A DNA stretch of 64,000 bases from Modicisalibacter luteus DSM 23508 (GCF_000378505.1 NZ_KB900002.1:10564-74563); one strand, 5' to 3'. Positions 16,422 to 25,085 are shown, counted from the first letter of the stretch. Translations and numbers: made by a program. The notes: generated from the letters alone by a model not told the origin.

Positions 16422-17606
16422 TCACCGCAGCGCGGCACTCGGCCCGAAGTGCTCATAGTGCCGGTGTTCCTCGGGCACGCCGAGAGCGTCCAACGCCTGG
16501 TCCATGGCCTGCATGAACGGTAGCGGGCCGATAAAGTAACAGCTCGGGGTCTGGTTGTGGGGCAGGTACTCGGTGAGCAGATCGCGGTTAATCAGGCCCT
16601 TGTACTGCTGCGTCTCCTCGGAGATCGGCTCACTGTAGAAGAAGCGATAGGTCAAGGCATCGCCATGCTGCGCGACCAGCGACTCGATATGCTCGCGGAA
16701 CGCATGCACCTCGTGATGGCGGGCACCGTGCAGGTAGACGACCCGACGTCCTTCGGCCAGAGCCTGCTCGGCCAATGACAACATGGGCGTCTGTCCCACC
16801 CCGCCACTGACCAGAAACACCGGCGCATCGCGGTCATCGAGGATCAATTCGCCCACCGGCGGCAGCAGCTTGACATGATCGCCTACCTTTAACCGATCAT
16901 GCAGGAAACGGCTGGCGGCCCCTTCGGACTCCCGCTTCACCGAAATTCGATAATGATCCTCGCCCGGCTTGGAGGTCAGGCTGTACTGGCGCAAGGTGCG
17001 CTGACCATCGACATCCAGCGCGATGCCAATGTACTGCCCCGAGTGAAAGCTCGATATCGGCTGGCCGTCACTAGGCTTGAAATAGAACGAGACGATCTCG
17101 CTGCTCTCCTGGACCCGATCAACAAGCTCGAAATCGCGCTCACCACGCCAGCCTCCCGGTGCCTTCTCCAAACGCTGATAGGAAACTTCCTCGGCTTCCA
17201 TCAGCCGATCGGCGAATTCCCAGTACAGGCCGCCCCAGGCGTCGGCGATCTCGGGGATAACTGCATCGCCCAGCACTCGGCCGATGGCTTCCATCAGGCA
17301 CTCGCCGACAATGGGATACTTGTCAGGCTGCAGATTAATCGCCACGTGCTTGTTGACGATCGGTGCCATCATCTCTTCCAGCGCCTCGGGATCGTGGCGA
17401 TTCAGGGCATAGGCGACGACCGACCGGGCCAGCGCGCGCGGCTGGGCACCGGTCTCTTGATGGCGCATGTTGAACATCGAGCGCACTTCGGGATAGCGCT
17501 CGAACATCAATGGGTAAAACGTCTGGGCAATCGTTTCGGCATGCTCTGCAACCACGGGCGCCGTTGCCTTGATGACCTGAAGCTGATTCTCGTTGAGTTC
17601 GCGCAT
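16422..17606 (-). CDS. hmp: Flavohaemoglobin / nitric oxide dioxygenase
   Basis: 394-residue Hmp, which oxidises NO to nitrate with O2 and NAD(P)H. The globin domain (about 1-137) has the proximal His-87 (NKHVAINLQPDKYPIVG) and the distal Tyr-31 (FYPLMF). The FAD domain has RQYSLTSKP, and the NAD domain has LVSGGVGQTPMLSLA and FIGPLPFMQAM, ending EHFGPSAAL. A ribosome site AGGTG precedes ATG 17606. It is transcribed with or close to nnrS, both on the minus strand, and belongs to the NO-defence set here. No NsrR operator was recognised. Confidence 0.95.
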   Translation of the reverse strand: MRELNENQLQVIKATAPVVAEHAETIAQTFYPLMFERYPEVRSMFNMRHQETGAQPRALARSVVAYALNRHDPEALEEMMAPIVNKHVAINLQPDKYPIVGECLMEAIGRVLGDAVIPEIADAWGGLYWEFADRLMEAEEVSYQRLEKAPGGWRGERDFELVDRVQESSEIVSFYFKPSDGQPISSFHSGQYIGIALDVDGQRTLRQYSLTSKPGEDHYRISVKRESEGAASRFLHDRLKVGDHVKLLPPVGELILDDRDAPVFLVSGGVGQTPMLSLAEQALAEGRRVVYLHGARHHEVHAFREHIESLVAQHGDALTYRFFYSEPISEETQQYKGLINRDLLTEYLPHNQTPSCYFIGPLPFMQAMDQALDALGVPEEHRHYEHFGPSAALR

Positions 17607-17772
17607 AGAACACCTAATTAATGGGTAGATTCAATGATAGGGTATGCACAGGCCTATCTAGCGATGGTAAAAAAGGGTGACATTTTTAATGGCTTGGGAA
17701 AGCCGATACGCTCATTGTTCATAAAGCCACCTCGCTGCAGCCTTGGATTCTCTCTGGGTCCTGGGGCTTCGT

Positions 17773-18972
17773 TCAGCCGGGACGCCCGTCGGCGCGTGGC
17801 TGGCTCAGGATTGGCCAGTAGACAAGCACGAAGAGTAGAAACGCGACGGCCCAGGCAAATGCCGAACCGATGAGCGCGGGGTATGCCAGTTGCGGCACGA
17901 ATGCCGCGATTATGCGTACCAGCCCCGCAATGATGACGGCGACATAGATCCATATCGCAAACCGCGGCAGCTGCATTGGCCGCCCAGTATGGCCCATGGC
18001 CACGCGGGTCATCACACCCAGGATCAGGGTACCGCCAGCACCTGCCCCCATCGCATGCATCCACACACTGGGCGACAGTTCCAACCAGGGCGTCATCGCC
18101 TTGAGCAGCAGGGCAACGACAATCCAGGCCAGAGCAAAGTGAAGTATCCACAGCAGCGGCTCTTCCGAGGCCTTCCAACCGCGCCAAGCAAAGAGCCGCC
18201 ATCCGTTAATGAGTGCAGCGAACAATGCCATGACACTCGCCAACGCAGGTAAGGACATGGTCAGGTCGGCTGGAACCATAACGACCGTGCTCCAGAAAGC
18301 GGCACGATCCAACGCCTCCGAGCGTCTGACCTGGGCGGGATCCCTGCCCTTCATGCGTAGCCAGTTGGCAGTGAATGCCGGCGTGATTCGACCGCCGACC
18401 ACGACCATGATCACGGCAATCAGATCCAGTGCCAGTATTTCACCCAGACGCCCTCCGGTGGGCCAAATTCCACTGAACCCTAGATGCATCAGCAGGTTGG
18501 CCCCGGTGAGTAGCGCAAGCAGCGCGACCAGCACCAGATTGCGGCGGTTGCCGTGACGCAGCAGCACCCGTGCGACATAGGCCGCCATTAGCGGCAGAAA
18601 AGCCAGGTCGATTGCCTCGACCAGCCACAATGGTAGCCAGCCCGACAGCCATATTGCCGCCCGCCCGGCAGCCCACAGCAGGATCAATGCCAGCAGACCG
18701 CCGCCACGCAGGGGCGAGGCTCCTGTCCAGTTGCACATCGCGGTGAGCAGAAAGCCTGCGATGGCTGCGGGTACCATACCGAAGAGAAGCTCATGGGCAT
18801 GCCACTGTACCGGGTTCACACCTAGCGGCAGGGGCATCCCAGCGAAGAGGAAAGCGACCCATGCCGCTACCAGGCCCGCCGCATAGAGTGCGGTAAGCAA
18901 GAAGAAAGGGCGAAAGGGAAAGGCTAATAGTACGGGAACATCGTTTGCCCGGCGGCTGAGCGTATCGCTCAT
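17773..18972 (-). CDS. nnrS: NnrS family haem-copper membrane protein
   Basis: 399 residues with about twelve hydrophobic helices. NnrS landmarks are FPFRPFFLLTALYA at the start, HAHELLFGMVPAAIAGFLLTA (metal-ligating His pair), NWTG, GGRITPAFTANWLR, and WMHAMGAGAGGTLILGVMTRVAMGHTGRP near the C terminus. NnrS proteins protect against nitrosative stress and are co-regulated with NO reductases. The start ATG 18972 has GAGGA 9 bp upstream. It is near hmp and the nap remnant, in keeping with this role. Confidence 0.93.
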   Translation of the reverse strand: MSDTLSRRANDVPVLLAFPFRPFFLLTALYAAGLVAAWVAFLFAGMPLPLGVNPVQWHAHELLFGMVPAAIAGFLLTAMCNWTGASPLRGGGLLALILLWAAGRAAIWLSGWLPLWLVEAIDLAFLPLMAAYVARVLLRHGNRRNLVLVALLALLTGANLLMHLGFSGIWPTGGRLGEILALDLIAVIMVVVGGRITPAFTANWLRMKGRDPAQVRRSEALDRAAFWSTVVMVPADLTMSLPALASVMALFAALINGWRLFAWRGWKASEEPLLWILHFALAWIVVALLLKAMTPWLELSPSVWMHAMGAGAGGTLILGVMTRVAMGHTGRPMQLPRFAIWIYVAVIIAGLVRIIAAFVPQLAYPALIGSAFAWAVAFLLFVLVYWPILSQPRADGRPG

Positions 18973-19149
18973 GTCAAAGTCCTCGCTCTAGTGAATGGTC
19001 GGCATAGTAGTGTCAGGCAACAAGCCTGCATCTCCCCTCCTCGCACCGGCGCATGGATTTTCCGCCTAAGCGAAGTTACATGGTGTACCCCACGGCATGG
19101 CAAACGAGCGTCATCCTGTTGGGACTGGACCAGTATGGCGAAGCGGGAA

Positions 19150-19625
19150 TCACGCAGTCTTGATCGAGGTCAGGTATGCGCCTCCCGGGCGGCATGCCCG
19201 GCCAGATACCGCCGTCGTGTCACGCCTGCATCGCCCTGCGGCCGTCAGCCAGGCCAGGCTCCAGGCGGCAGCGGCGCACCATAGCAGCGTCAGGTATCCT
19301 TCACCGAACGAAGGGACCATGAGCCGCAATACGGTTGCCACGGCGATCAGCAGGGTGAATGCAACGATGACCCTCTTGCGCCCCAGATCGGCTTCGCTCC
19401 GATTCGCGGACTGGTTGGCAAGCCGCAGCATGATGGCGCCCGTCAGCGTGCCCAGTGTCCCTAAGGTAATGATATGGATCAACGCCGGCGTCACTTGCTG
19501 GTACCCCTGAGCAATACCGTTGCTCACCAGGCCGGCCGCCAGCCCGCGCCGAGACAGAGCAGGTCGGGCCGCCCAGTGCAATGCCACAATTGCCAGCGCA
19601 GCAGCCGTAGCGAGGCCAGCAGCCT
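19150..19625 (-). pseudogene. C-terminal fragment of a second NnrS-like membrane protein
   Basis: From about 19625 the frame encodes four hydrophobic stretches: AAGLATAAALAIVALHW, LIHIITLGTLGTLTGAIMLR, IVAFTLLIAVATVLRLMVP and LLWCAAAAWSLAWLT. The H...LG.LGTLT...MLR block and its spacing to the following helices match the C terminus of the intact NnrS at 17773-18972. The N-terminal two-thirds are missing; the frame runs straight into the napD remnant in a different frame. Interpreted as the other side of a deletion that removed napABC and most of this gene. Confidence 0.55.
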
Positions 19626-19838
19626 CACCGCCAATACCCCGGGCACTTCCCGAATCCGGTCGATGACGCCCATGATCTCCCGCTGCCCCGAGGCTTCCAG
19701 AACCAGGATCAGCACGCCTTTCGGGTCCGTGGCGTGCACCTCGGCCTTGTCCAGGACGTTGCACCAAGCGCATATCTCTTCCAGCCGCTCGGGCTGCAGC
19801 TGCACCACCAAGCTGGATATATGTACTTTTTCGTCCAT
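19620..19838 (-). pseudogene. napD: NapD chaperone, C terminus replaced at a deletion junction
   Basis: NapD binds the Tat signal of NapA during maturation. MDEKVHISSLVVQLQPERLE, AEVHATDPKGVLILVLEA and IDRIREVPGVLAV are typical NapD blocks. After residue 72 the usual ending (SLVYH) is replaced by unrelated sequence in frame until a stop at 19524, and in another frame the NnrS-like fragment begins. napA, napB and napC, which should follow, are not present. The N-terminal 72 residues may still fold, but the protein has no substrate in this window. Confidence 0.75.
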
Positions 19839-19861
19839 GTCATCTTTCCTGTTTCACCATG

Positions 19862-20350
19862 TCACGGCCCCACCTTCACCGCCTGGGCAGGGCACCCCTC
19901 GACACAGGCACCACACCCGGTACAGGCATCGACCTCCACCGTCGGTTCGGGAACACGGTATTGATTGAAGGAAAAACGGATTGCCCCCACCTCGCAGCTT
20001 TCACCACAACTGCGGCAATAGATGCCTGTCATGCCGAGGCAGGCCTGACTGATCGTGGCCACGTAAGACCACGGCGCGTCCTGCTCGGGATCGCTGAACG
20101 CACCAGCGTCGCAGGCCTGGACACAGGCAGTGCAGAACGTGCACTCGCCGCGACTGAAGTCGACCTCCGGGTAACCGCCGCCGCCCTTGATCAGGGTGCC
20201 GGTCTCACAGGCACTCAGGCAGTCGCCGCACTGCGTGCAGCGATCCAGGAAGTGGGGCTCGCGCTCGGCCCAGGGCGGGCGCAGTACGCCCCCTGACCCG
20301 GGGCGGCCCAACAGCAAGGCACGCCGGGACTGGTCCACTGGCATTGACAT
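19862..20350 (-). CDS. napF: Ferredoxin-type protein NapF
   Basis: 162 residues with four clusters of cysteines for [4Fe-4S] centres: CTQCGDCLSAC, CTFCTACVQAC, CRSCGESC and CTGCGACVEGC. The order, the twin-Arg-free N terminus with SRRALLLG, and position between napE and napD identify NapF, a cytoplasmic accessory protein of periplasmic nitrate reductase. GAGG lies 8 bp before ATG 20350. It is intact, though its operon has lost the catalytic genes, so it is likely a stranded gene. Confidence 0.88.
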   Translation of the reverse strand: MSMPVDQSRRALLLGRPGSGGVLRPPWAEREPHFLDRCTQCGDCLSACETGTLIKGGGGYPEVDFSRGECTFCTACVQACDAGAFSDPEQDAPWSYVATISQACLGMTGIYCRSCGESCEVGAIRFSFNQYRVPEPTVEVDACTGCGACVEGCPAQAVKVGP

Positions 20351-20364
20351 GAAGGGCTGCCTCG

Positions 20365-20550
20365 CTAGCCCGGTGGCCCTGGTGGGCCTGGTGGGCCTGG
20401 TGGGCCGGCGAATATCTGGTATATCCAGACCAGAAAGCCATAACCGGCCACCACAATCACGGAGAGAATCGGGAACAGAATCCCGGCGAGGAAAACGAAC
20501 ACGGCCAATTCGCGTTTCTTTCGTTTTTTATCGTCGACTGCTTTTTCCAT
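20365..20550 (-). CDS. napE: NapE, small membrane protein of the nap operon, with Gly-Pro-Pro tail
   Basis: 61 residues from ATG 20550, chosen over ATG 20577 because GGTGGGG lies just upstream and the family starts with a basic KKRKKRELAVF segment. One helix (VFLAGILFPILSVIVVAGYGFLVWIYQ) matches NapE. The C terminus is FAGPPGPPGPPGPPG, a four-fold GPP repeat that lengthens the GPPGPP ending common in NapE. First gene of the nap remnant; an FNR box lies about 97 bp upstream. Confidence 0.88.
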   Translation of the reverse strand: MEKAVDDKKRKKRELAVFVFLAGILFPILSVIVVAGYGFLVWIYQIFAGPPGPPGPPGPPG

Positions 20551-20639
20551 AGCCCCACCCAACGAAACGCTACTCATGTACTACCGCAGGAAGTAACTTT
20601 TGGGGAGGCAAACTCAGTAAATAACTAATCATAAACGGA

Positions 20640-20653
20640 TTGATATGGATCAA
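20640..20653 (-). promoter_or_regulatory. Perfect FNR/ANR box of the nap promoter
   Basis: TTGAT-atgg-ATCAA, all ten conserved bases, between divergent napE and the DUF4142 gene. It is only 15 bp from the latter's start, so it more probably activates nap. Confidence 0.75.
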
Positions 20654-20667
20654 GGGTGAGGATGCTT

Positions 20668-21159
20668 ATGAAATGTCATCAGTTTGCAGGTATTGCAGTG
20701 TTGCTGGGGGCCTCTTTCGGCCCGGCGATTGCAGCCCCTGACATGACGCCAGAAGAATTGCTGGCAACGCTGAACGCATTGCACCAACGCCAGGCTGAGA
20801 TCGCTGAACTGGCCGAACAGCGTGCCGACCGTGCCGGGGTAAGCGACCTGGCCGAGGCCCTACAGCAGGACCATATCATTCTTGCCGATTGGCTGGCTCA
20901 GGCTGCCGAAGGCGGTCCAGGCGATGCCTCTGCAGTCAGTCTTCCCGGCAGCGATACCTACCAACAGCTCAAGGGGCTCGACGGAGAAAAATTCGACACC
21001 GCTTTCCTGCGCTACCAGACCCAGCTTCATGAGCATGCGCTGGAACTGCTCGAGCAAAACCTCCCTGAAGAAAGTGAACTTTTCAGCTATACCAACCTCA
21101 TCAAGGTGACCCACGAGGCCATGCGAAAACACCTGGCGCTGATCCAGGTAGAGCGCTAG
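20668..21159 (+). CDS. Periplasmic DUF4142-family protein
   Basis: 163 residues. A signal peptide (MKCHQFAGIAVLLGASFGPAIA) is followed by a four-helix-type domain: LHQRQAEIAELAEQRA, LAEALQQDHIILADWLAQAA, KFDTAFLRYQTQLHEHALELLE and VTHEAMRKHLALIQ, the H-rich helical pattern of DUF4142 (ferritin-like) proteins. GTGAGG at 20656-20661 is the ribosome site for ATG 20668; GTG 20656 and ATG 20662 are in frame. Function unknown. It is divergent from nap and 80 bp before ubiU. Confidence 0.7.
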   Translation: MKCHQFAGIAVLLGASFGPAIAAPDMTPEELLATLNALHQRQAEIAELAEQRADRAGVSDLAEALQQDHIILADWLAQAAEGGPGDASAVSLPGSDTYQQLKGLDGEKFDTAFLRYQTQLHEHALELLEQNLPEESELFSYTNLIKVTHEAMRKHLALIQVER

Positions 21160-21171
21160 AGCGTCATTTCC

Positions 21172-21213
21172 ATGATCGATATCAACGGCTTGGGGCAGAC
21201 ACTTGCTTAATAT
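21172..21213 (+). promoter_or_regulatory. ubiU promoter: FNR-type box plus -10
   Basis: Box ATGAT-cgat-ATCAA (21172-21185) and -10 TAATAT (21208-21213), box centre exactly 29.5 bp before the hexamer, as in the hemN and norZ promoters. Predicts anaerobic induction of ubiUV. Confidence 0.7.
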
Positions 21214-21239
21214 CGGGTCGTCCACCTTCGGAGACCCTT

Positions 21240-22235
21240 ATGGAACTCGTCTGTCCCGCAGGCAACTTGCCGGCGCTCAAGCGCGCCGTCGACGAAGGGG
21301 CGGATGCCGTCTACTTCGGCTTCCGCAATAACACCAACGCTCGCGGCTTCGCAGGGCTCAACTTCAGTGAAGGGCGCGCCGCGGAGGGTATCGAGTATGC
21401 TCATCGTCGCGACTGCCGGGTGTTCTGTGCGATCAACACCTACCCGCAGCCCGGCGGCTGGGCGCAGTGGTCGTCGGCTGTGGATCAAGCCGCCGAGCTG
21501 GGCGTCGATGCGTTGATCCTCGCCGACATGGGCCTGCTCGGCTATGCCGCGAGTCGCTATCCCGACCTGCCCCGGCATCTCTCGGTTCAAGGCTCGGCGA
21601 CCAGCTACGAGGCGCTACGCTTCTATCAGCGCGAGTTCGGCATCCGCCGCGCCGTGCTGCCCCGTGTACTCTCGCTCAATCAGGTTCGCGATGTGGCCCG
21701 CCACAGCCCGGTGGAACTCGAGGTATTCGCCTTCGGCAGCCTGTGCATCATGGCCGAGGGGCGCTGCTATCTGTCGTCCTATCTCACCGGAGGTTCGCCC
21801 AACACCCGCGGCGTCTGCTCGCCGGCGGCGCATGTGCGCTGGGAGCAGACCGACACAGGGCTGGAATCGCGCCTCAACGGCGTATTGATCGACCGGTATG
21901 CCGAGGGCGAGCGCGCCGGCTACCCGACGTTGTGCAAAGGGCGCTTCGAGGTTGCGGGTTCGACCTACCATGCCATCGAGGAGCCGACCAGCCTCAACAC
22001 GCTGGACCTGCTGCCCGAGTTGGCCGAGCTCGGCATCAGTGCGGTAAAGATCGAAGGTCGCCAACGCAGCCCTGCCTATGTCGCCCAAGTCGCCGCGGTG
22101 TGGCGCCAGGCGCTCGATTCCCTGACGCGTGACCGAGAGCGCTTTGCGCCGACGCCCGCCTGGCAGGCCCAGCTCGGTGCCCTGTCCGAAGGCACCACCA
22201 CCACATTAGGCGCCTACGAGCGTCGCTGGAAGTGA
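21240..22235 (+). CDS. ubiU: O2-independent ubiquinone hydroxylation protein UbiU (peptidase U32 family)
   Basis: 331 residues. UbiU and UbiV form a [4Fe-4S] complex that hydroxylates the quinone ring without oxygen, so denitrifying cells can make ubiquinone. U32 start MELVCPAGNLPALKRAVDEGADAVYFG and the LPRVLSLNQV motif are present. The four cluster ligands are C169 and C176 (FGSLCIMAEGRC), C193 (TRGVCSP) and C232 (PTLCKG), in the spacing of E. coli UbiU. Followed by ubiV with a 20-bp gap; behind an FNR-type promoter. Confidence 0.95.
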   Translation: MELVCPAGNLPALKRAVDEGADAVYFGFRNNTNARGFAGLNFSEGRAAEGIEYAHRRDCRVFCAINTYPQPGGWAQWSSAVDQAAELGVDALILADMGLLGYAASRYPDLPRHLSVQGSATSYEALRFYQREFGIRRAVLPRVLSLNQVRDVARHSPVELEVFAFGSLCIMAEGRCYLSSYLTGGSPNTRGVCSPAAHVRWEQTDTGLESRLNGVLIDRYAEGERAGYPTLCKGRFEVAGSTYHAIEEPTSLNTLDLLPELAELGISAVKIEGRQRSPAYVAQVAAVWRQALDSLTRDRERFAPTPAWQAQLGALSEGTTTTLGAYERRWK

Positions 22236-22255
22236 CCTTACGACGAGGAACCACC

Positions 22256-23164
22256 ATGCAACTCTCCCTGGGCCCGGTACAGTTCTACTGGGCACGCGAA
22301 CGTTATGCCGTATTCTACCGCGAGGCCGCTGATTGGCCGCTGGACATCGTCTATCTCGGCGAAACCGTCTGCTCACGGCGCCGCGACATGAAACTCGACG
22401 ACTGGCTGGGTATCGGCCGTGAGCTGCAAGAAGCCGGCAAGCAGGTCGTGCTCTCCAGCCAGACCCTGATCGAGTCCGAGGCCGACCTGCGAGGCCTGCG
22501 CAAGCTATGTGCTAACGGTGAGTTCACCATCGAGGCCAACGATCACAGCGCCCTGCAACGCGTGACTGAGGCCGGTCTGCCCTTCGTCGCAGGTCCGGCA
22601 CTGAATCTCTATAACCTCGCCTCACTGGACACGCTGACACGGCGCGGGCTCACACGCTGGTGCATGCCGGTGGAGTTGGCTCGCGATGCCTTGGCCACGC
22701 TACTGGATGAGCTCCAGGCCCGCAGTCTCGACGCCCCCTGCGAGGTCTTTGCCTATGGCCACCTGCCCCTGGCCTGGTCGGCACGCTGCTTCACCGCGCG
22801 CCACCACGACCTGCCCAAGGACCGCTGCCAGTTCGTCTGCCAGCAATATCCCGAAGGGTTGCCGCTGCGCTCGCAGGAATCGCGTGAGGTATTTACTCTC
22901 AACGGCATCCAGACCCTGTCCGGCGCCTGCTACGATTTGCGCCACGAGATCGACGACATGAGGCGCCTCGGCGTAGCCGTGGCACGCTTGAGCCCACGCG
23001 CCGAGGACATGGCCGAGGTCGTCAACGCCTTCGATAAGGCCCGCCGCGGCGAACTGCCTGCGCGCGACCCGCTGGTGCTGGTGGACGCCGAGACATGCGC
23101 TGGCTATTGGTACGGCCGGCCGGGCATGGACGCGGTCCAGGCCGAGGCGGGCCGCCTCGGCTAG
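22256..23164 (+). CDS. ubiV: O2-independent ubiquinone hydroxylation protein UbiV
   Basis: 302 residues from ATG 22256 (GACGAGGA 7 bp upstream); the open frame begins earlier at 22232, overlapping ubiU. Partner of UbiU. Cluster ligands C39 (GETVCSRRRDM), C178 (SARCFTA), C191 and C195 (DRCQFVCQQ) match UbiV. The protein lacks the peptidase catalytic features, as expected. Operon with ubiU. Confidence 0.93.
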   Translation: MQLSLGPVQFYWARERYAVFYREAADWPLDIVYLGETVCSRRRDMKLDDWLGIGRELQEAGKQVVLSSQTLIESEADLRGLRKLCANGEFTIEANDHSALQRVTEAGLPFVAGPALNLYNLASLDTLTRRGLTRWCMPVELARDALATLLDELQARSLDAPCEVFAYGHLPLAWSARCFTARHHDLPKDRCQFVCQQYPEGLPLRSQESREVFTLNGIQTLSGACYDLRHEIDDMRRLGVAVARLSPRAEDMAEVVNAFDKARRGELPARDPLVLVDAETCAGYWYGRPGMDAVQAEAGRLG

Positions 23165-23226
23165 AAGATGTGCATTTTGGAAAAGACAGGACAGGGCGGG
23201 TCGAAGATGGCCGAGCCACGGAGAGC

Positions 23227-24387
23227 TCAGAGCGTGACGCGCAGCCGAACCTGTGAGTAGCCACCGGCCGGAAAGCGTGCCCGTGTGGCCGGCTTCTCCA
23301 CAACGCTAGCGAGTTGACGGGTATGCTTGAGTAGCGCCTGCGTGAACAGTTGTAGTTCCATGCGCGCCAGGGGTGCCCCAGGGCAGACGTGAACGCCCGC
23401 ACCGTAGAGCAGGTTGAGGCTGGGATCGCGATCGAGCCGGAACTCATCCGGATCGCCGAATGCCGCCTCGTCGCGGTTGGCCGAGCCCCACAGCAGGGTC
23501 AGGCGTTGCCCGGCCTCGGTACGCCGTCCACCGATCTCCACCGGACAGGTAGTGACGCGCCGGTTGGACATCAGCGGGGCATCAATACGCAGGATCTCGT
23601 CGATGGCGGCGGGCAACAGTTCGGGCTCGCGACGCAACCGGGCCTGCACCTCGCCATGCTCGGCCAGGTAGCGCAGCAGGATGCCCACGCAGGCCGAGAT
23701 GGTGCCCAGCTCGCCCACCGTCCAGTTACGGATAATGCTGACCACCTCCTCGTCGGTCAGCGCTCGCCCGTCGACACGCTCGTTCATCAGCCGGGTGGTA
23801 ACGTCATCAGGGGCCAGCGCTCCGGCCAGGCGCCGCTCCGCCAGCAGACTGCGGATCACCCCGTCGAATTCCAGTGCCAGTCGACCCAGCGCCTCGCGAT
23901 CACCGGCCAGGGTCGCCGCCTGCTGGCGCTCCACCCAGGCCTGCATAGGTACGTGCAGCGCGTCCGGCCAGCCCATGAAGGCGCACTGCACACGAAGCGC
24001 GAACGGATGACCGAGCGCGGTCATGACCTCAAGCTCACCCTCAGCTGGTAGGCTATCGATCAGCTCCACAGCAATCTCGCGGCACAGCGGCTCGAAATCG
24101 CGCATGGGCCCCGGCGCGAAGTAGGGCTCTATCAGGCGTCGGAAACGGGTGTGCTCCGGCGGGTCCATGGCGTTGGGGATAGAGAGATGACGGCTGGCGG
24201 CGTTGCTGAACGTGGCGTGGTCCTCCAGTACGCGCTTCACGTCCTCGTGACGAAACAGGGACCACTGCAGGTAATCGCTGAAGGCGACCGGGCAACGCTG
24301 ACGCATCGCATCGTAGGCAGCCAGCTGGTCGTCGAGTACGGTGTCGGCTCGCGGATCCCAGTCCTGATGGGGGCAGTGCTTACTCAT
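23227..24387 (-). CDS. Cytochrome P450 with atypical I helix, behind an FNR-type box
   Basis: 386-residue soluble P450. The haem-binding loop is LLYGAGVHVCPGAPLAR with thiolate C335; the ExxR motif is in AIDEILRID, and the meander has DPDEFRLDR. The I helix reads NWTVGELGTISACVG: the Thr is present, but the acidic residue normally just before it (as in AGxD/ET) is Gly. Canonical O2-activating P450s need that acid; fungal NO reductase P450nor also lacks it. Ribosome site AAGGAG is good. It sits among anaerobic genes and an FNR-like box precedes it, so an NO-linked or electron-poor reaction is possible but unproven. Substrate unknown. Confidence 0.88.
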   Translation of the reverse strand: MSKHCPHQDWDPRADTVLDDQLAAYDAMRQRCPVAFSDYLQWSLFRHEDVKRVLEDHATFSNAASRHLSIPNAMDPPEHTRFRRLIEPYFAPGPMRDFEPLCREIAVELIDSLPAEGELEVMTALGHPFALRVQCAFMGWPDALHVPMQAWVERQQAATLAGDREALGRLALEFDGVIRSLLAERRLAGALAPDDVTTRLMNERVDGRALTDEEVVSIIRNWTVGELGTISACVGILLRYLAEHGEVQARLRREPELLPAAIDEILRIDAPLMSNRRVTTCPVEIGGRRTEAGQRLTLLWGSANRDEAAFGDPDEFRLDRDPSLNLLYGAGVHVCPGAPLARMELQLFTQALLKHTRQLASVVEKPATRARFPAGGYSQVRLRVTL

Positions 24388-24455
24388 GAGGTCTCCTTCC
24401 GGCGCTGGATCCGGGCATGCCGGCCCGGCGCCCTGTCTAGGCGTTCAGAGATTTC

Positions 24456-24497
24456 ATCAGACCAGAATGCGACCAAAGAAGCCTTGACTTAAATCAG
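24456..24497 (-). promoter_or_regulatory. Putative FNR-type promoter of the P450 gene
   Basis: Box TTGAC-ttaa-ATCAG (24484-24497, eight of ten conserved bases) and, 29.5 bp from its centre on the minus strand, TCTGAT (24461-24456) as a four-of-six -10. It starts about 70 bp before the gene's ATG. Confidence 0.5.
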
Positions 24498-24629
24498 GGC
24501 ACAGTCATGTAGTCCACAGCCAATGATGCGCTTCAGTCGCATTTTACTAACGAGGCTTGAGGGCACCACTTCGATAACAACGACGGGTTAACCCTTGGAC
24601 GATCTCAAATAGAAGAAACGGTTCATGGA

Positions 24630-25085
24630 TCAACGATTGGCCAAGCGTTCGAGGCGTAAGAGCCAATCGCCCAACCGTCCCTGGGCAATGCCTTCCTCAA
24701 GCCCGTCGAGCAGATTCTTGACCGTCAGCCCCAGTTCGGTATCCCCCTCGATGACCAGACGGCGCTGAAAGAACAGTCCGTCGGGGTCCTCGCGGCGCGT
24801 AGCCAGGCATAAAAACTCGCGCCAGCCACCCCAGATGACGACCTCGGGTGCCGCATCGACCAGTACCAGGCGAGAGCGCTCGACCGACAACCCAAGGGCA
24901 ATGCCCAGATCCTCGATGGCCAAGCCCACACGGCGCCCCTCGAGATCGTCGAACTCGCCCTCGGCCAAGGGTGCGGCATAGGCCCGGTTGAGCAGCGGCT
25001 CGACCAAGCATCGCTTGACGCTCAGTGGGACCCTGGGATCAAGCGTTCGCAGCAGCGACGACGGTGATGGCAACGGCAACGACAT
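24630..25085 (-). CDS. ubiT: UbiT, SCP2-domain lipid-binding factor of O2-independent ubiquinone synthesis
   Basis: 151 residues from ATG 25085 (MSLPLPSPSSLLRTL). UbiT binds quinone intermediates and works with UbiUV in the anaerobic pathway. The SCP2-like fold is seen in VPLSVKRCLVEPLLNRAYAAPLAEGEFDDLEGRRVGLAIEDLG split over strands and helices, then LVLVDAAPEVVIWGG, REDPDGLFFQRRLVIEGDTELGL and VKNLLDGLE. It is separated from ubiUV only by the P450 gene and is divergent from nrdD. Confidence 0.88.
   Translation of the reverse strand: MSLPLPSPSSLLRTLDPRVPLSVKRCLVEPLLNRAYAAPLAEGEFDDLEGRRVGLAIEDLGIALGLSVERSRLVLVDAAPEVVIWGGWREFLCLATRREDPDGLFFQRRLVIEGDTELGLTVKNLLDGLEEGIAQGRLGDWLLRLERLANR

Noticed and set aside
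17607-17772. NsrR operator upstream of hmp
   Set aside because: No AAGATGYAT-type inverted repeat could be found; control of hmp remains unassigned.
19150-19838. napD-NnrS as a true fusion protein
   Set aside because: The two parts are in different frames with a stop in the napD frame, so no fused product can be made.
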